A stretch of 64,000 nt of DNA from Hymenobacter convexus (GTDB lineage Bacteria > Bacteroidota > Bacteroidia > Cytophagales > Hymenobacteraceae), in assembly GCF_030580955.1 (NCBI RefSeq), contig NZ_JAUQON010000005.1, positions 124,001 through 188,000 of the forward strand. Direction: 5' to 3'. Both the position numbers and the translations under genes were made by a program. The notes under the pieces were generated by a model. That model did not search any database and had not been told where the DNA came from. It saw nothing but the letters and a program-made list of their open reading frames with translations. Below are positions 52,010 through 58,764 of the stretch, one piece after another (positions within the stretch are counted from its first letter, which is position 1; every line of letters starts with the position of its first letter).

Positions 52010-52747
52010 CTAGCGTTCAGCCACGATTTCAGCGGCCGTGTCGTGCAGGCCGCACTCTTTGGCGGCTTGGTCTTCCCACCACCAGCGGCCGGCGCGGAAG
52101 TCCTCGTCTGGGGCCACGGCCCGGGTGCAGGGCGCGCAGCCAATGCTTACAAACCCCTGCCGGTGCAGCGGATTGACCGGAATGCCGTGGGCCTGCGCAA
52201 AATCCTGGCACTGTGCCCAAGTCCATTCAAAGAGTGGATGCACCTTGATGAGCTGGTGGCCGGCGTCCCATTCGGCCGGGTGCATGGTCTGGCGGTTGGC
52301 CGACTGCTCGGCCCGGATGCCGGTGAGCCAGATTTTCTGGCCCGCCAGTGCCCGCCGCAACGGCTCCACCTTGCGGATGTGGCAGCATTCCTTGCGGTTC
52401 TCCACGCTCTCGTAGAAGCTGTTGGGGCCTTTTTGCCGCATCAATTCTTCCACGCTGGCATATTGCGGCGCAAATACCTCAATGGGCTTTTCGTAGCGCA
52501 GCAGGGTCTTGTTCCAGGTTGAATAGGTCTCCTGAAAATTGCGACCGGTATCGAGCGTGAACACCCGGATGGGCAGGTCGTTTTCGAAAATGAAATGCGT
52601 GATAATCTGGTCTTCCATGCCGAAAGACGTTGAAAACGAGGCTTGGCCGGCGAAGTGGTCGGCGAGCAGGGCCAGGGTGTCGGGCACCGGCTGGCCCACG
52701 AGGTAGCGGCGCAGGTCGTCGACCAGCGCCTCGGTGGGGGCATGCAT
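52010..52747 (-). CDS. cysH: Phosphoadenylyl/adenylyl-sulfate reductase, Fe-S (APS) type
   Basis: Thiol-dependent reductase releasing sulfite. The PP-loop-like start is SFSTSFGMEDQIITHFIF-like (seen FSTSFGMEDQIITHFIFEND) with TLDTGRNFQETY. It has the cluster motif CC...CxxC (RKECCHIRKVEPL and IGCAPCTRAV), which in this family marks the 4Fe-4S type that uses APS rather than PAPS; the C-terminal catalytic Cys is in KECGLHDTAA. That fits the absence of an APS kinase in the cluster. The ATG at 52747 (MHAPTEALVDDLRRYL) was preferred to a GTG or longer start at 52822 for length (245 residues). First gene after the SAM riboswitch. Confidence 0.95.
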   Translation of the reverse strand: MHAPTEALVDDLRRYLVGQPVPDTLALLADHFAGQASFSTSFGMEDQIITHFIFENDLPIRVFTLDTGRNFQETYSTWNKTLLRYEKPIEVFAPQYASVEELMRQKGPNSFYESVENRKECCHIRKVEPLRRALAGQKIWLTGIRAEQSANRQTMHPAEWDAGHQLIKVHPLFEWTWAQCQDFAQAHGIPVNPLHRQGFVSIGCAPCTRAVAPDEDFRAGRWWWEDQAAKECGLHDTAAEIVAER

Positions 52748-52896
52748 GCTTTGGAACGGATGCGGCTTTCCCGGGTGGGAGTTGGCGAAAGACCGATGGG
52801 AGTGGGGAGCCCGGCGCACCAAACCGAGTGGTGCAAACGCGGGAACGGACTGCGCCGGCAGCAGTCAGAATGTGGTGCGGCCCGGGCGTGCTGAAA

Positions 52897-53031
52897 TCAG
52901 CACCGCGGGGCTACGAAACCGGCCGGAGGGGGAGTTGAACTACATCCAACAACCCGCTGCCGTCGTCGTACAGACGGGCTGGCACGGCATACAACAACAC
53001 GCTTGCGACAAGGCAAAGGTGGTGAAGGCAT
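52897..53031 (-). CDS. Candidate cysteine-rich leader peptide, 44 codons
   Basis: Between the SAM aptamer and cysH an ATG-initiated 44-residue frame reads MPSPPLPCRKRVVVCRASPS and ends in Cys; it has cysteines at 8, 15, 30 and 44 and two related words RVVVC and RVVGC. The DNA words for these (GTTGTTG) can pair with CAACAAC just upstream of the ATG. This suggests a translated control peptide sensing Cys-tRNA supply, by analogy with cysteine attenuators of other bacteria. Whether it is translated is not known; arginine-rich composition could also be chance in GC-rich DNA. Confidence 0.35.
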   Translation of the reverse strand: MPSPPLPCRKRVVVCRASPSVRRRQRVVGCSSTPPPAGFVAPRC

Positions 53032-53065
53032 GCAGGCGGGCGTTGTTGGAGGTTTCCACGGCAAC

Positions 53066-53185
53066 TTGTTTTTATATGTCCGCGGCTTCGCGTCGCGGAC
53101 CTTCGGTTGGCACCGTTTCAGTTGTTCACTGAGGGTTGCCGGCGTTTCGTCGAGCCTGTCTCTCCACGCCTCTGTATAAAAACAA
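53066..53185 (-). promoter_or_regulatory. SAM-I clan riboswitch (S-box) in the leader of the cys operon
   Basis: On the minus strand the P1 helix TTGTTTTTATA (53185-53175) pairs perfectly with TATAAAAACAA (53076-53066). Between them are the S-box conserved words: GGCGTGGAGAGACAGGCTCG, then GACGAAACGCCGGCAACC, then CGGTGCCAACCGAAGG and a P4-like stem GTCCGCG...CGCGGAC. These correspond to the GAUGAAACCCGGCAACC and GGUGCCAA motifs of the SAM-I family. S-adenosylmethionine would therefore repress cysH and the genes after it. The subclass (SAM-I versus SAM-I/IV variant) was not resolved by eye. Confidence 0.88.
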
Positions 53186-53211
53186 TCCTTTTTCGGGAAG
53201 AATTGATGGGG

Positions 53212-53219
53212 CAAATGTA
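53212..53219 (-). promoter_or_regulatory. -7 promoter element of the cys operon
   Basis: TACATTTG on the minus strand is an exact TAnnTTTG match, 26 bases upstream of the riboswitch P1 helix. Confidence 0.6.
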
Positions 53220-53319
53220 AATGCCAAAATTTTGTAATTACAAATGCAGGGTTTGGGAGATGCAGAGCATGACGTTTTTTTGAGTTTGGGTACAATAACG
53301 GCCCGCCCGGCGGGGCTAC

Positions 53320-53327
53320 TACCTTTG
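53320..53327 (+). promoter_or_regulatory. -7 promoter element for rsmA
   Basis: TACCTTTG is an exact match, 38 bases upstream of the rsmA GTG start. Confidence 0.6.
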
Positions 53328-53365
53328 CCGGGCCGCCGCGTCCCTAGCCGCCGCCGCGCTTCTCT

Positions 53366-54190
53366 GTGGTCAGACCCAAAAAACACCTTGGTCAGCACTT
53401 CCTGGCCGACCCCAACATTGCCCGCAACATCGTGGGCGCCCTCCAACTGCCCGACGCCGTGCGGACGGTGCTCGAAATCGGCCCCGGCATGGGCGTGCTC
53501 ACCCAATACCTGCTCCAAAACCCCGCTTACCAAACCAGCGTGGTCGAAATCGATACCGAGTCGGTGGCGTACCTGAAGCAGCACTATCCGGCGTTGGAAG
53601 GGCGCATTTATGCCACCGATTTCCTGAAGCAGAACCTGGCGGAGTTATTTCCCGGGCAGCCGCTGGCCATCATCGGCAACTTCCCCTACAACATCAGCAG
53701 CCAGATTTTCTTCGCCGTGCTCAACAACCGCCAGCAGGTGCGCGAGGTGGTGGGCATGATTCAGAAGGAAGTGGCCGAGCGCCTGGCCGAGCCGCCCGGC
53801 TCGAAAACCTACGGCATCCTGAGCGTGCTGCTCCAGGCGTATTATAAGATTGAGTACCTGTTCACGGTGCCGCCGCACGTGTTTAACCCGCCGCCCAAGG
53901 TGGAGTCGGCCGTGGTGCGCCTGACGCGCAACGATACGCTGCATTTGGACTGCGACGAGAAGCTGTTTTTCCGGGTGGTGAAGCAGGCGTTCCAGACACG
54001 TCGCAAGACGCTGCGCAACGCCCTAAAGCCCTTCGGAATGCCCGCCGAGGCCACCACCGACCCCGTTTTTGACAAGCGCGCCGAGCAGCTGGGCGTGGCC
54101 GAGTTTGTGGGCCTCACGCAGCGCGTGGCCCAGCACCAGGCCGGCGGCGCCGTGCTGACGGATTTGGATGCCAGCGACATTGCGGAATAA
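53366..54190 (+). CDS. rsmA: 16S rRNA dimethyladenosine transferase
   Basis: SAM-dependent methylase acting on the two adjacent adenines near the 3' end of 16S rRNA. Seen: start VRPKKHLGQHFLADPNIARN, SAM loop VLEIGPGMGVLTQYL, catalytic NFPYNISSQIFFAVL, QKEVAERL and VPPHVFNPPPKVESAVV, with the C-terminal domain ending FQTRRKTLRNALKPFG. The start is a GTG at 53366; no ATG fits before the conserved KKHLGQHF. 274 residues is normal. Possibly the first gene of a unit with the dehydrogenase downstream (16 bases apart). Confidence 0.95.
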   Translation: MVRPKKHLGQHFLADPNIARNIVGALQLPDAVRTVLEIGPGMGVLTQYLLQNPAYQTSVVEIDTESVAYLKQHYPALEGRIYATDFLKQNLAELFPGQPLAIIGNFPYNISSQIFFAVLNNRQQVREVVGMIQKEVAERLAEPPGSKTYGILSVLLQAYYKIEYLFTVPPHVFNPPPKVESAVVRLTRNDTLHLDCDEKLFFRVVKQAFQTRRKTLRNALKPFGMPAEATTDPVFDKRAEQLGVAEFVGLTQRVAQHQAGGAVLTDLDASDIAE

Positions 54191-54206
54191 ATACGTCTAG
54201 AAACCC

Positions 54207-55172
54207 ATGAGTCTCTGCCTCGTCGTCGACGAAATGCACCCTTCGCTGCTACCGCTGCTGGCCGACATCGGCGTGGCGGCCGACTACCAGCCCGACCTGA
54301 CGGCCGCGGAAATTCCCGCCGCGCTGGCCGCCCGGCCCTACGAGGGACTGGTGGTGCGCAGTAAGCTGCGCGTGACGGCCGCTCTGCTGGCCCACGGCCC
54401 GCAGCTGCGCTACGTGGCCCGCGCCGGCGCCGGCACCGACAACATCGACGAAGCCGCCATGGCCGCGGCCGGCGTGGCGCTGCTTAACGCGCCGGAGGGC
54501 AACCGCGACGCGGTGGGCGAGTTTGCGGTGGGGCTATTGCTGGCCTTGCTCCGCAACATTGTGCGGGCCGATGGCGAGGTGCGCCGCGGCGAGTGGCACC
54601 GCGAGGCCAACCGGGGCGAGGAAATCGGGAGCAAAACCATTGGGCTGCTCGGCTATGGGCACATGGGCCGGGCGTTTGCGCGGCGGCTGGGGGCGTTCGG
54701 CTGCACGGTGCTGGCGCTCGACGTGGACCCTGCGGTCACTACCGATGGCAATGCGGAATTGGTGAGTTTAGCCGAGATGCAGACCCGGGCCGACGTGCTG
54801 AGTTTGCACATTCCGTACTCGCCGGCCAACCATCATTTTGTGGACGAGGCGCTGCTGGCGGGCTTTGCGAAACCCATCTGGCTGCTGAACACGGCCCGGG
54901 GCGAGGTGCTCGACCACGCGGCGCTGGTGGGCGCGCTGCAAGCCGGGCACGTACGCGGTGCGGCGCTGGATGTGCTCGACAACGAAAAGCTTGGCACGCT
55001 TACGGCGGCGCAGCAGGCCAATTTCGATTTCCTGCGGCAGGCGCCCAACGTGGTGCTGACGCCGCACGTGGGCGGCTGGACGCACGAGAGTTACGCCCGC
55101 ATCAACGAAGTGCTGGTGGAGAAAATTCGGGCATTTCGGGCCGGGGCCGAAACGGCGGGTGTGGGGAGCTAA
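54207..55172 (+). CDS. D-isomer 2-hydroxyacid dehydrogenase, 321 aa
   Basis: NAD-dependent dehydrogenase of the D-2-hydroxyacid (phosphoglycerate/glyoxylate reductase) family. The NAD fold motif is TIGLLGYGHMGRAFARRLGA; catalytic Arg lies in LLNTARGEVLDHAALVGALQ, and His in VLTPHVGGWTHESYARIN; RYVARAGAGTDNIDEAAM opens the substrate site. No ACT domain, so a full SerA is less likely, though a short phosphoglycerate dehydrogenase is possible. Starts 16 bases after rsmA. Confidence 0.85.
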   Translation: MSLCLVVDEMHPSLLPLLADIGVAADYQPDLTAAEIPAALAARPYEGLVVRSKLRVTAALLAHGPQLRYVARAGAGTDNIDEAAMAAAGVALLNAPEGNRDAVGEFAVGLLLALLRNIVRADGEVRRGEWHREANRGEEIGSKTIGLLGYGHMGRAFARRLGAFGCTVLALDVDPAVTTDGNAELVSLAEMQTRADVLSLHIPYSPANHHFVDEALLAGFAKPIWLLNTARGEVLDHAALVGALQAGHVRGAALDVLDNEKLGTLTAAQQANFDFLRQAPNVVLTPHVGGWTHESYARINEVLVEKIRAFRAGAETAGVGS

Positions 55173-55183
55173 CTGGTTTTGCG

Positions 55184-55191
55184 TATCTTTG
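55184..55191 (+). promoter_or_regulatory. Putative -7 promoter element for greA
   Basis: TATCTTTG matches TAnnTTTG. It lies upstream of the terminator-like hairpin at 55208, so transcripts from it must pass that hairpin. Confidence 0.5.
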
Positions 55192-55207
55192 TCCAGAACC
55201 TAAGAAG

Positions 55208-55247
55208 GGAGAACGGTTGGCAGTGCCAGCCGTTCTCCTTGCTTTTT
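55208..55247 (+). terminator. Terminator-like hairpin in the greA leader
   Basis: GGAGAACGGTTGGCA (55208-55222) pairs perfectly with TGCCAGCCGTTCTCC (55224-55238, allowing G-T pairs), followed by TTGCTTTTT. It ends the upstream dehydrogenase transcript and/or attenuates greA. Confidence 0.7.
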
Positions 55248-55273
55248 AGCCAAACCGTCAAGCATCTACTCCC

Positions 55274-55750
55274 ATGGCCAGCACCATCAATTATTACACC
55301 CCCGAAGGCCTGCAAAAACTGAAGGATGAGCTCCAGGACCTCAAAATCCGGGGCCGCGCCAAAGCCGCCGAAGACCTGCGCGAAGCCCGCGACAAAGGCG
55401 ACCTGAGCGAGAACGCCGAGTACGACGCCGCCAAGGACGCCCAGGGCCTGCTGGAGCTGAAAATTTCCAAGCTCGAAGAAGTGCTGGGCAACGCCCGCCT
55501 CATTGATGAGACGAATATGGATTTCAGCAAGGTGCTCATTATGAGCAAGGTGAAGCTGAAAAACCTGAAAAACAACATGGTGCTCGACTACACCCTGGTG
55601 GCCGAGGAAGAAGCCAACCTGGCCACCGGCAAAATCTCGGTGAAGTCGCCCATTGGCAAAGGGTTGCTGGGCAAATCGGCCGGCGACACGGCCGAAATCA
55701 CGGTGCCTGCCGGCAAGCTGCAGTTCCAGATTCTGGAAATTAGCCGGTAG
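55274..55750 (+). CDS. greA: Transcription elongation factor GreA
   Basis: Rescues backtracked RNA polymerase by stimulating transcript cleavage. The N-terminal coiled coil (YYTPEGLQKLKDELQDLK, AAEDLREARDKGDLSENAEYD with the acidic tip) precedes the FKBP-like C-terminal domain (VGEEEANLATGKISVKSPIG-like, seen VAEEEANLATGKISVKSPIG, KGLLGKSAGDTAEITVPAGK). 158 residues is standard. Promoter and hairpin lie upstream in the same leader. Confidence 0.96.
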   Translation: MASTINYYTPEGLQKLKDELQDLKIRGRAKAAEDLREARDKGDLSENAEYDAAKDAQGLLELKISKLEEVLGNARLIDETNMDFSKVLIMSKVKLKNLKNNMVLDYTLVAEEEANLATGKISVKSPIGKGLLGKSAGDTAEITVPAGKLQFQILEISR

Positions 55751-55904
55751 TTATCAGTTGCTCGTTGTCTATTGTTAGGGCAGCGCCGCAAGGTGCTGCC
55801 CTTTCTCCTTTTTTGGGCGATGGCCGATGCCGGGGCGTACGTTCTCGTTTATTTGCATCAGCGACCTGACAACTGACAACGAACAACCGACAACTATCCC
55901 GCCC

Positions 55905-56744
55905 ATGCCTTCGATTTTCTCCCGCATTGTATCCGGCGAGCTGCCGGCTTTTAAAGTAGCCGAAGACGGCCGCCACCTGGCGTTTCTCGACATCACGCCC
56001 CTGGTGGAAGGCCACGTGCTGGTGATTCCCAAGCAGGAAATCGACTACATCTTCGACCTGCCGGCCGATGAGCTGGCCAGCCTGCACGTGTTTGCGCAAC
56101 GCGTGGCCAAGGGGCTGAAAGCCGCCGTGCCCTGCAAGCGCGTGGGCGTGGCCGTAATTGGGCTGGAAGTGCCGCATGCCCACATCCACCTGATACCCAT
56201 GCAAACGGTGCAGGACATCAACTTTACCAACCCCAAAATCAAAGTGCCCGATGCCCGGATGCAGGAGCTGGCCGCCGCCATTGCCGCGAAAGTGGACGGC
56301 GGCAGCGGCCTGAGCGAAACCCGGGGCGCGGCCAAACCGGGCGCCGACGCCGGTGCGCCCGTGCCACCGGAGCTGCAAAAACAGGTGGCCGGCCTGCATT
56401 TCCTGAGCGAGTCCGACGCCCCGCTCGAAGCCGTGGCCTACGCCGCGCCGGGCGGCGAACTCAGCAACGCCGCGCTGCTCAAGCTGCTGGGCGAGCCCGC
56501 CGATGCCAAGGTGGAAACCGTGGAGCTCACCCAGTTCCTGCGCAACCACACGGCCGACGATGGCGTGCTGGACGATGTGGCGCTGGCCAACCGCTACAAG
56601 GCCCTGCAAATGTTTATGAAGCAGGACATGGACGGCGTGCAGGTGTACCGCGTGGGCAAGGGCCCCGAAATCCACGCCTACGCCCTGGGCCGGGCGATGG
56701 ACGGCACCCTGGCCGGCTTCAAAACGGTGCTGACGGAGACGTGA
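55905..56744 (+). CDS. HIT family protein fused to a nuclease A inhibitor-like (NuiA) domain, 279 aa
   Basis: The first about 135 residues are a HIT nucleotide hydrolase: MPSIFSRIVSGELPAFKVAE, EGHVLVIPKQEIDYIFDLP and the triad VPHAHIHLIPM. After an Ala/Gly/Pro linker (about 136-165), the last about 115 residues follow the NuiA pattern: HFLSESDAPLEAVAYAAPGG, KVETVELTQFLRNHTAD, YKALQMFMKQDMDGVQVYRV and GRAMDGTLAGFKTVLTET. NuiA is the known protein inhibitor of NucA, a DNA/RNA non-specific nuclease. The assignment is from memory of the family pattern. A NucA-type nuclease gene lies 2 kb downstream. Usual HIT proteins of this size stop after about 135 residues. Confidence 0.82.
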   Translation: MPSIFSRIVSGELPAFKVAEDGRHLAFLDITPLVEGHVLVIPKQEIDYIFDLPADELASLHVFAQRVAKGLKAAVPCKRVGVAVIGLEVPHAHIHLIPMQTVQDINFTNPKIKVPDARMQELAAAIAAKVDGGSGLSETRGAAKPGADAGAPVPPELQKQVAGLHFLSESDAPLEAVAYAAPGGELSNAALLKLLGEPADAKVETVELTQFLRNHTADDGVLDDVALANRYKALQMFMKQDMDGVQVYRVGKGPEIHAYALGRAMDGTLAGFKTVLTET

Positions 56745-56841
56745 GAATAGCTTCCGAGCCGGCTTTTTAGGGGCGGGCTGCAACGGTGGGGGTGAAATGC
56801 TGTCTGTAAGGCCGTGTTTCACCCCTGTTTTTGTGCTGGTT

Positions 56842-57678
56842 ATGCGTCGGTTTTTACTGATAGGTTGCTTCTTGACGATGAGTTCGTGGGCCTGGGCGCT
56901 GAAACCCAGCCGCGACTGGATAGCCACCCCCGACTCGCTGGGCCTGCGCTACCAGACCGTGGCCCTGACTACGCCCGACCATGTGCAACTAACCGGCTGG
57001 CTGATTGAGCCAGCACAGGGCGTAGCGGACCGCCGCACCACAATGGTGGTAGCATACGGCGATTTCGGCAACATGTCGAACGAGCTATACCAGGCCCGGG
57101 CCCTGACGGCGGCCGGCTACCGGGTGTATCTGTTCGATTACCGGGGGTTCGGACACAGCGCCGACTTTGCCATCGACAACCAGCGGCTTTATTACCACGA
57201 GTTTGCGGTCGATTTGGCGGCGGCCCTGGCCGATGCGCGGCAGCGCTACCCGCACAACCGCACCGGCATCATGGCTTTCTCGATGGGCAGCATCATGGCC
57301 AGCGAAGTGGCCGCCACGGCCCCGCACTGCGACTTTCTGGTGACGGAAGGCTACGTGGCGAGCCCGCAATGCCTGGTGGCTTACCAGTGGCAAAGCCGGC
57401 AGAAACAGGTGAGTTTGCCCGCCGAAGCCGCTGCGTATTCGCACTACGCGCCCCGCATCCGGTGCCCGTGGCTGCTGGTTGGGGGCACGGCCGACAAGCA
57501 CACCCCGCTGGCCGACTCGGTGGCCGTGGTGCGCGACGCCCGGCGCCGACAACGGCGGCAGGTGCTGGCCTTCGAGGGCACGCATTTGCAAGGGATGGTG
57601 GTGTTGAGCGAGGTCAGCTTTGGCGACAAGTACGTGCGCGAGGTGACGCGCTTTCTGGCTGCGGGAAAACGGGGCTAG
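56842..57678 (+). CDS. Alpha/beta hydrolase, exported, 278 aa
   Basis: Signal-like start (MRRFLLIGCFLTMSSWAWAL) then an alpha/beta-hydrolase core: VAYGDFGNMSNELYQARALT (oxyanion region), VYLFDYRGFGHSAD, nucleophile in GIMAFSMGSIMASEVA (AFSMGS instead of the usual GxSxG), acid in LLVGGTADKHTPLADS, His in FEGTHLQGMVVL. Substrate unknown. The ATG at 56842 was preferred because the signal peptide begins there; a longer frame starts at 56797. Lies between the HIT-NuiA gene and an orphan lipoprotein. Confidence 0.82.
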   Translation: MRRFLLIGCFLTMSSWAWALKPSRDWIATPDSLGLRYQTVALTTPDHVQLTGWLIEPAQGVADRRTTMVVAYGDFGNMSNELYQARALTAAGYRVYLFDYRGFGHSADFAIDNQRLYYHEFAVDLAAALADARQRYPHNRTGIMAFSMGSIMASEVAATAPHCDFLVTEGYVASPQCLVAYQWQSRQKQVSLPAEAAAYSHYAPRIRCPWLLVGGTADKHTPLADSVAVVRDARRRQRRQVLAFEGTHLQGMVVLSEVSFGDKYVREVTRFLAAGKRG

Positions 57679-57810
57679 GCCAGGCGTAGGCTGTGGCGTA
57701 CGCTGGTGGACGGGCCGGAAAAGCAGCTTAGGGCAGGCAATGCAACTTTGAGGTGGCGAGGTCGGTCAGGCTGAAAACAGGAAATGCCCTGCTTTCAACC
57801 CTTCTTCACC

Positions 57811-58755
57811 ATGAAAAAGCTGTTTTTACTACTGTTCATCGGCTTCGGCCTAAATGCCTGCAACCACCAGCCCGCCGAGCCGCTGGCCACCGACCAAGTG
57901 AATGTGCTCGTCGGCAACGCCGGCTACGTGGCCGCCACCGGCCAGGCGCCCACCACCGCCACCAACGACGACGCCCGCGTGCAGGCCCACCTTGCCTACG
58001 CCGAGCAGCAATTGCGCCAGCACTCCACGACCGGCCTGAGCCCCGCACTGGCCCAGCGCCGCGGACAGTTGCTCGACCTGCTGCACCGCTACTGGGTGGC
58101 CGGGGTGTTTCCGCGCAACTACGACCACCCCGAAGGCCGTCGGCCCTGCTTCATCGACCGCGCCGGCCGCCTGTGCGCCGTGGGCTACCTCGTGGCCGAA
58201 ACCGCCGGCCGCCCCGCCGCCGAAAGCATCAACCGCGCCCATAAATACGACCTGATTGCCAACATGCGTACCCCCGTGCTGGCCGATTGGGTGAAAACCT
58301 CCGGCCTTACCACCGCCGAGTGCGCCCTCATTCAGCCCACCTACGGCCCCCCGCCGCCCACCGAGGGCGAGGTGAAAACGTACGCCGTGGGTTCGGCCAT
58401 TTGGGGCGGGGTGAACGTGATGCTGGGCGCAGCCAATGCCAGCCAGTTCAACCGTGCCGAGGTTGGCAAGGGCGCCGCCTATGCCGGCATCCTGAGTGGC
58501 ACCGGGCAGCTGCTGACCGGCGCCCTGCGCCTGCCCAACGACCAGCAGGGCATCAACTGGAGCCCGAGCACCACCTACGGCACCGAACGCACCATTTCCT
58601 ACCTCAACATCGGTATGGGTACCGCTACGCTGGCCCTCAGCGCCTGGAATCTCATCAGCCACCGCAACGCGGCTTTGAAGAAAACCACCGTGGGCGTGGT
58701 GACCTTCCCCGGCCCGGCGGGGGGCAGCGGCCTGTCGCTCACGCGGCGCTTCTGA
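57811..58755 (+). CDS. Putative lipoprotein with a Bacteroidota conserved domain, 314 aa
   Basis: Signal and lipobox (LLLFIGFGLNAC). Residues about 110-190 carry a pattern I recall as recurring in Bacteroidota secreted proteins: FPRNYDHPEGRRPCFIDRAG, CAVGYLVAETAGRPAAESIN, VLADWVKTSGLTTAECALIQ then PTYG. The second half has hydrophobic or Gly-rich stretches (WGGVNVMLGAANASQFNRAE) that may be membrane-associated. Function unknown. Same strand as the hydrolase before it; it converges with the nuclease gene. Confidence 0.7.
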   Translation: MKKLFLLLFIGFGLNACNHQPAEPLATDQVNVLVGNAGYVAATGQAPTTATNDDARVQAHLAYAEQQLRQHSTTGLSPALAQRRGQLLDLLHRYWVAGVFPRNYDHPEGRRPCFIDRAGRLCAVGYLVAETAGRPAAESINRAHKYDLIANMRTPVLADWVKTSGLTTAECALIQPTYGPPPPTEGEVKTYAVGSAIWGGVNVMLGAANASQFNRAEVGKGAAYAGILSGTGQLLTGALRLPNDQQGINWSPSTTYGTERTISYLNIGMGTATLALSAWNLISHRNAALKKTTVGVVTFPGPAGGSGLSLTRRF

Positions 58756-58764
58756 GCCGCGGTG

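Larger units (their letters stand above)
52748..53211. other. Long cysH leader region
   Basis: The roughly 460-base gap on the cysH side holds the SAM aptamer (53066-53185), the cysteine-rich short ORF and alternative GTTGTTG/CAACAAC pairings. No other gene is seen. Confidence 0.55.
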
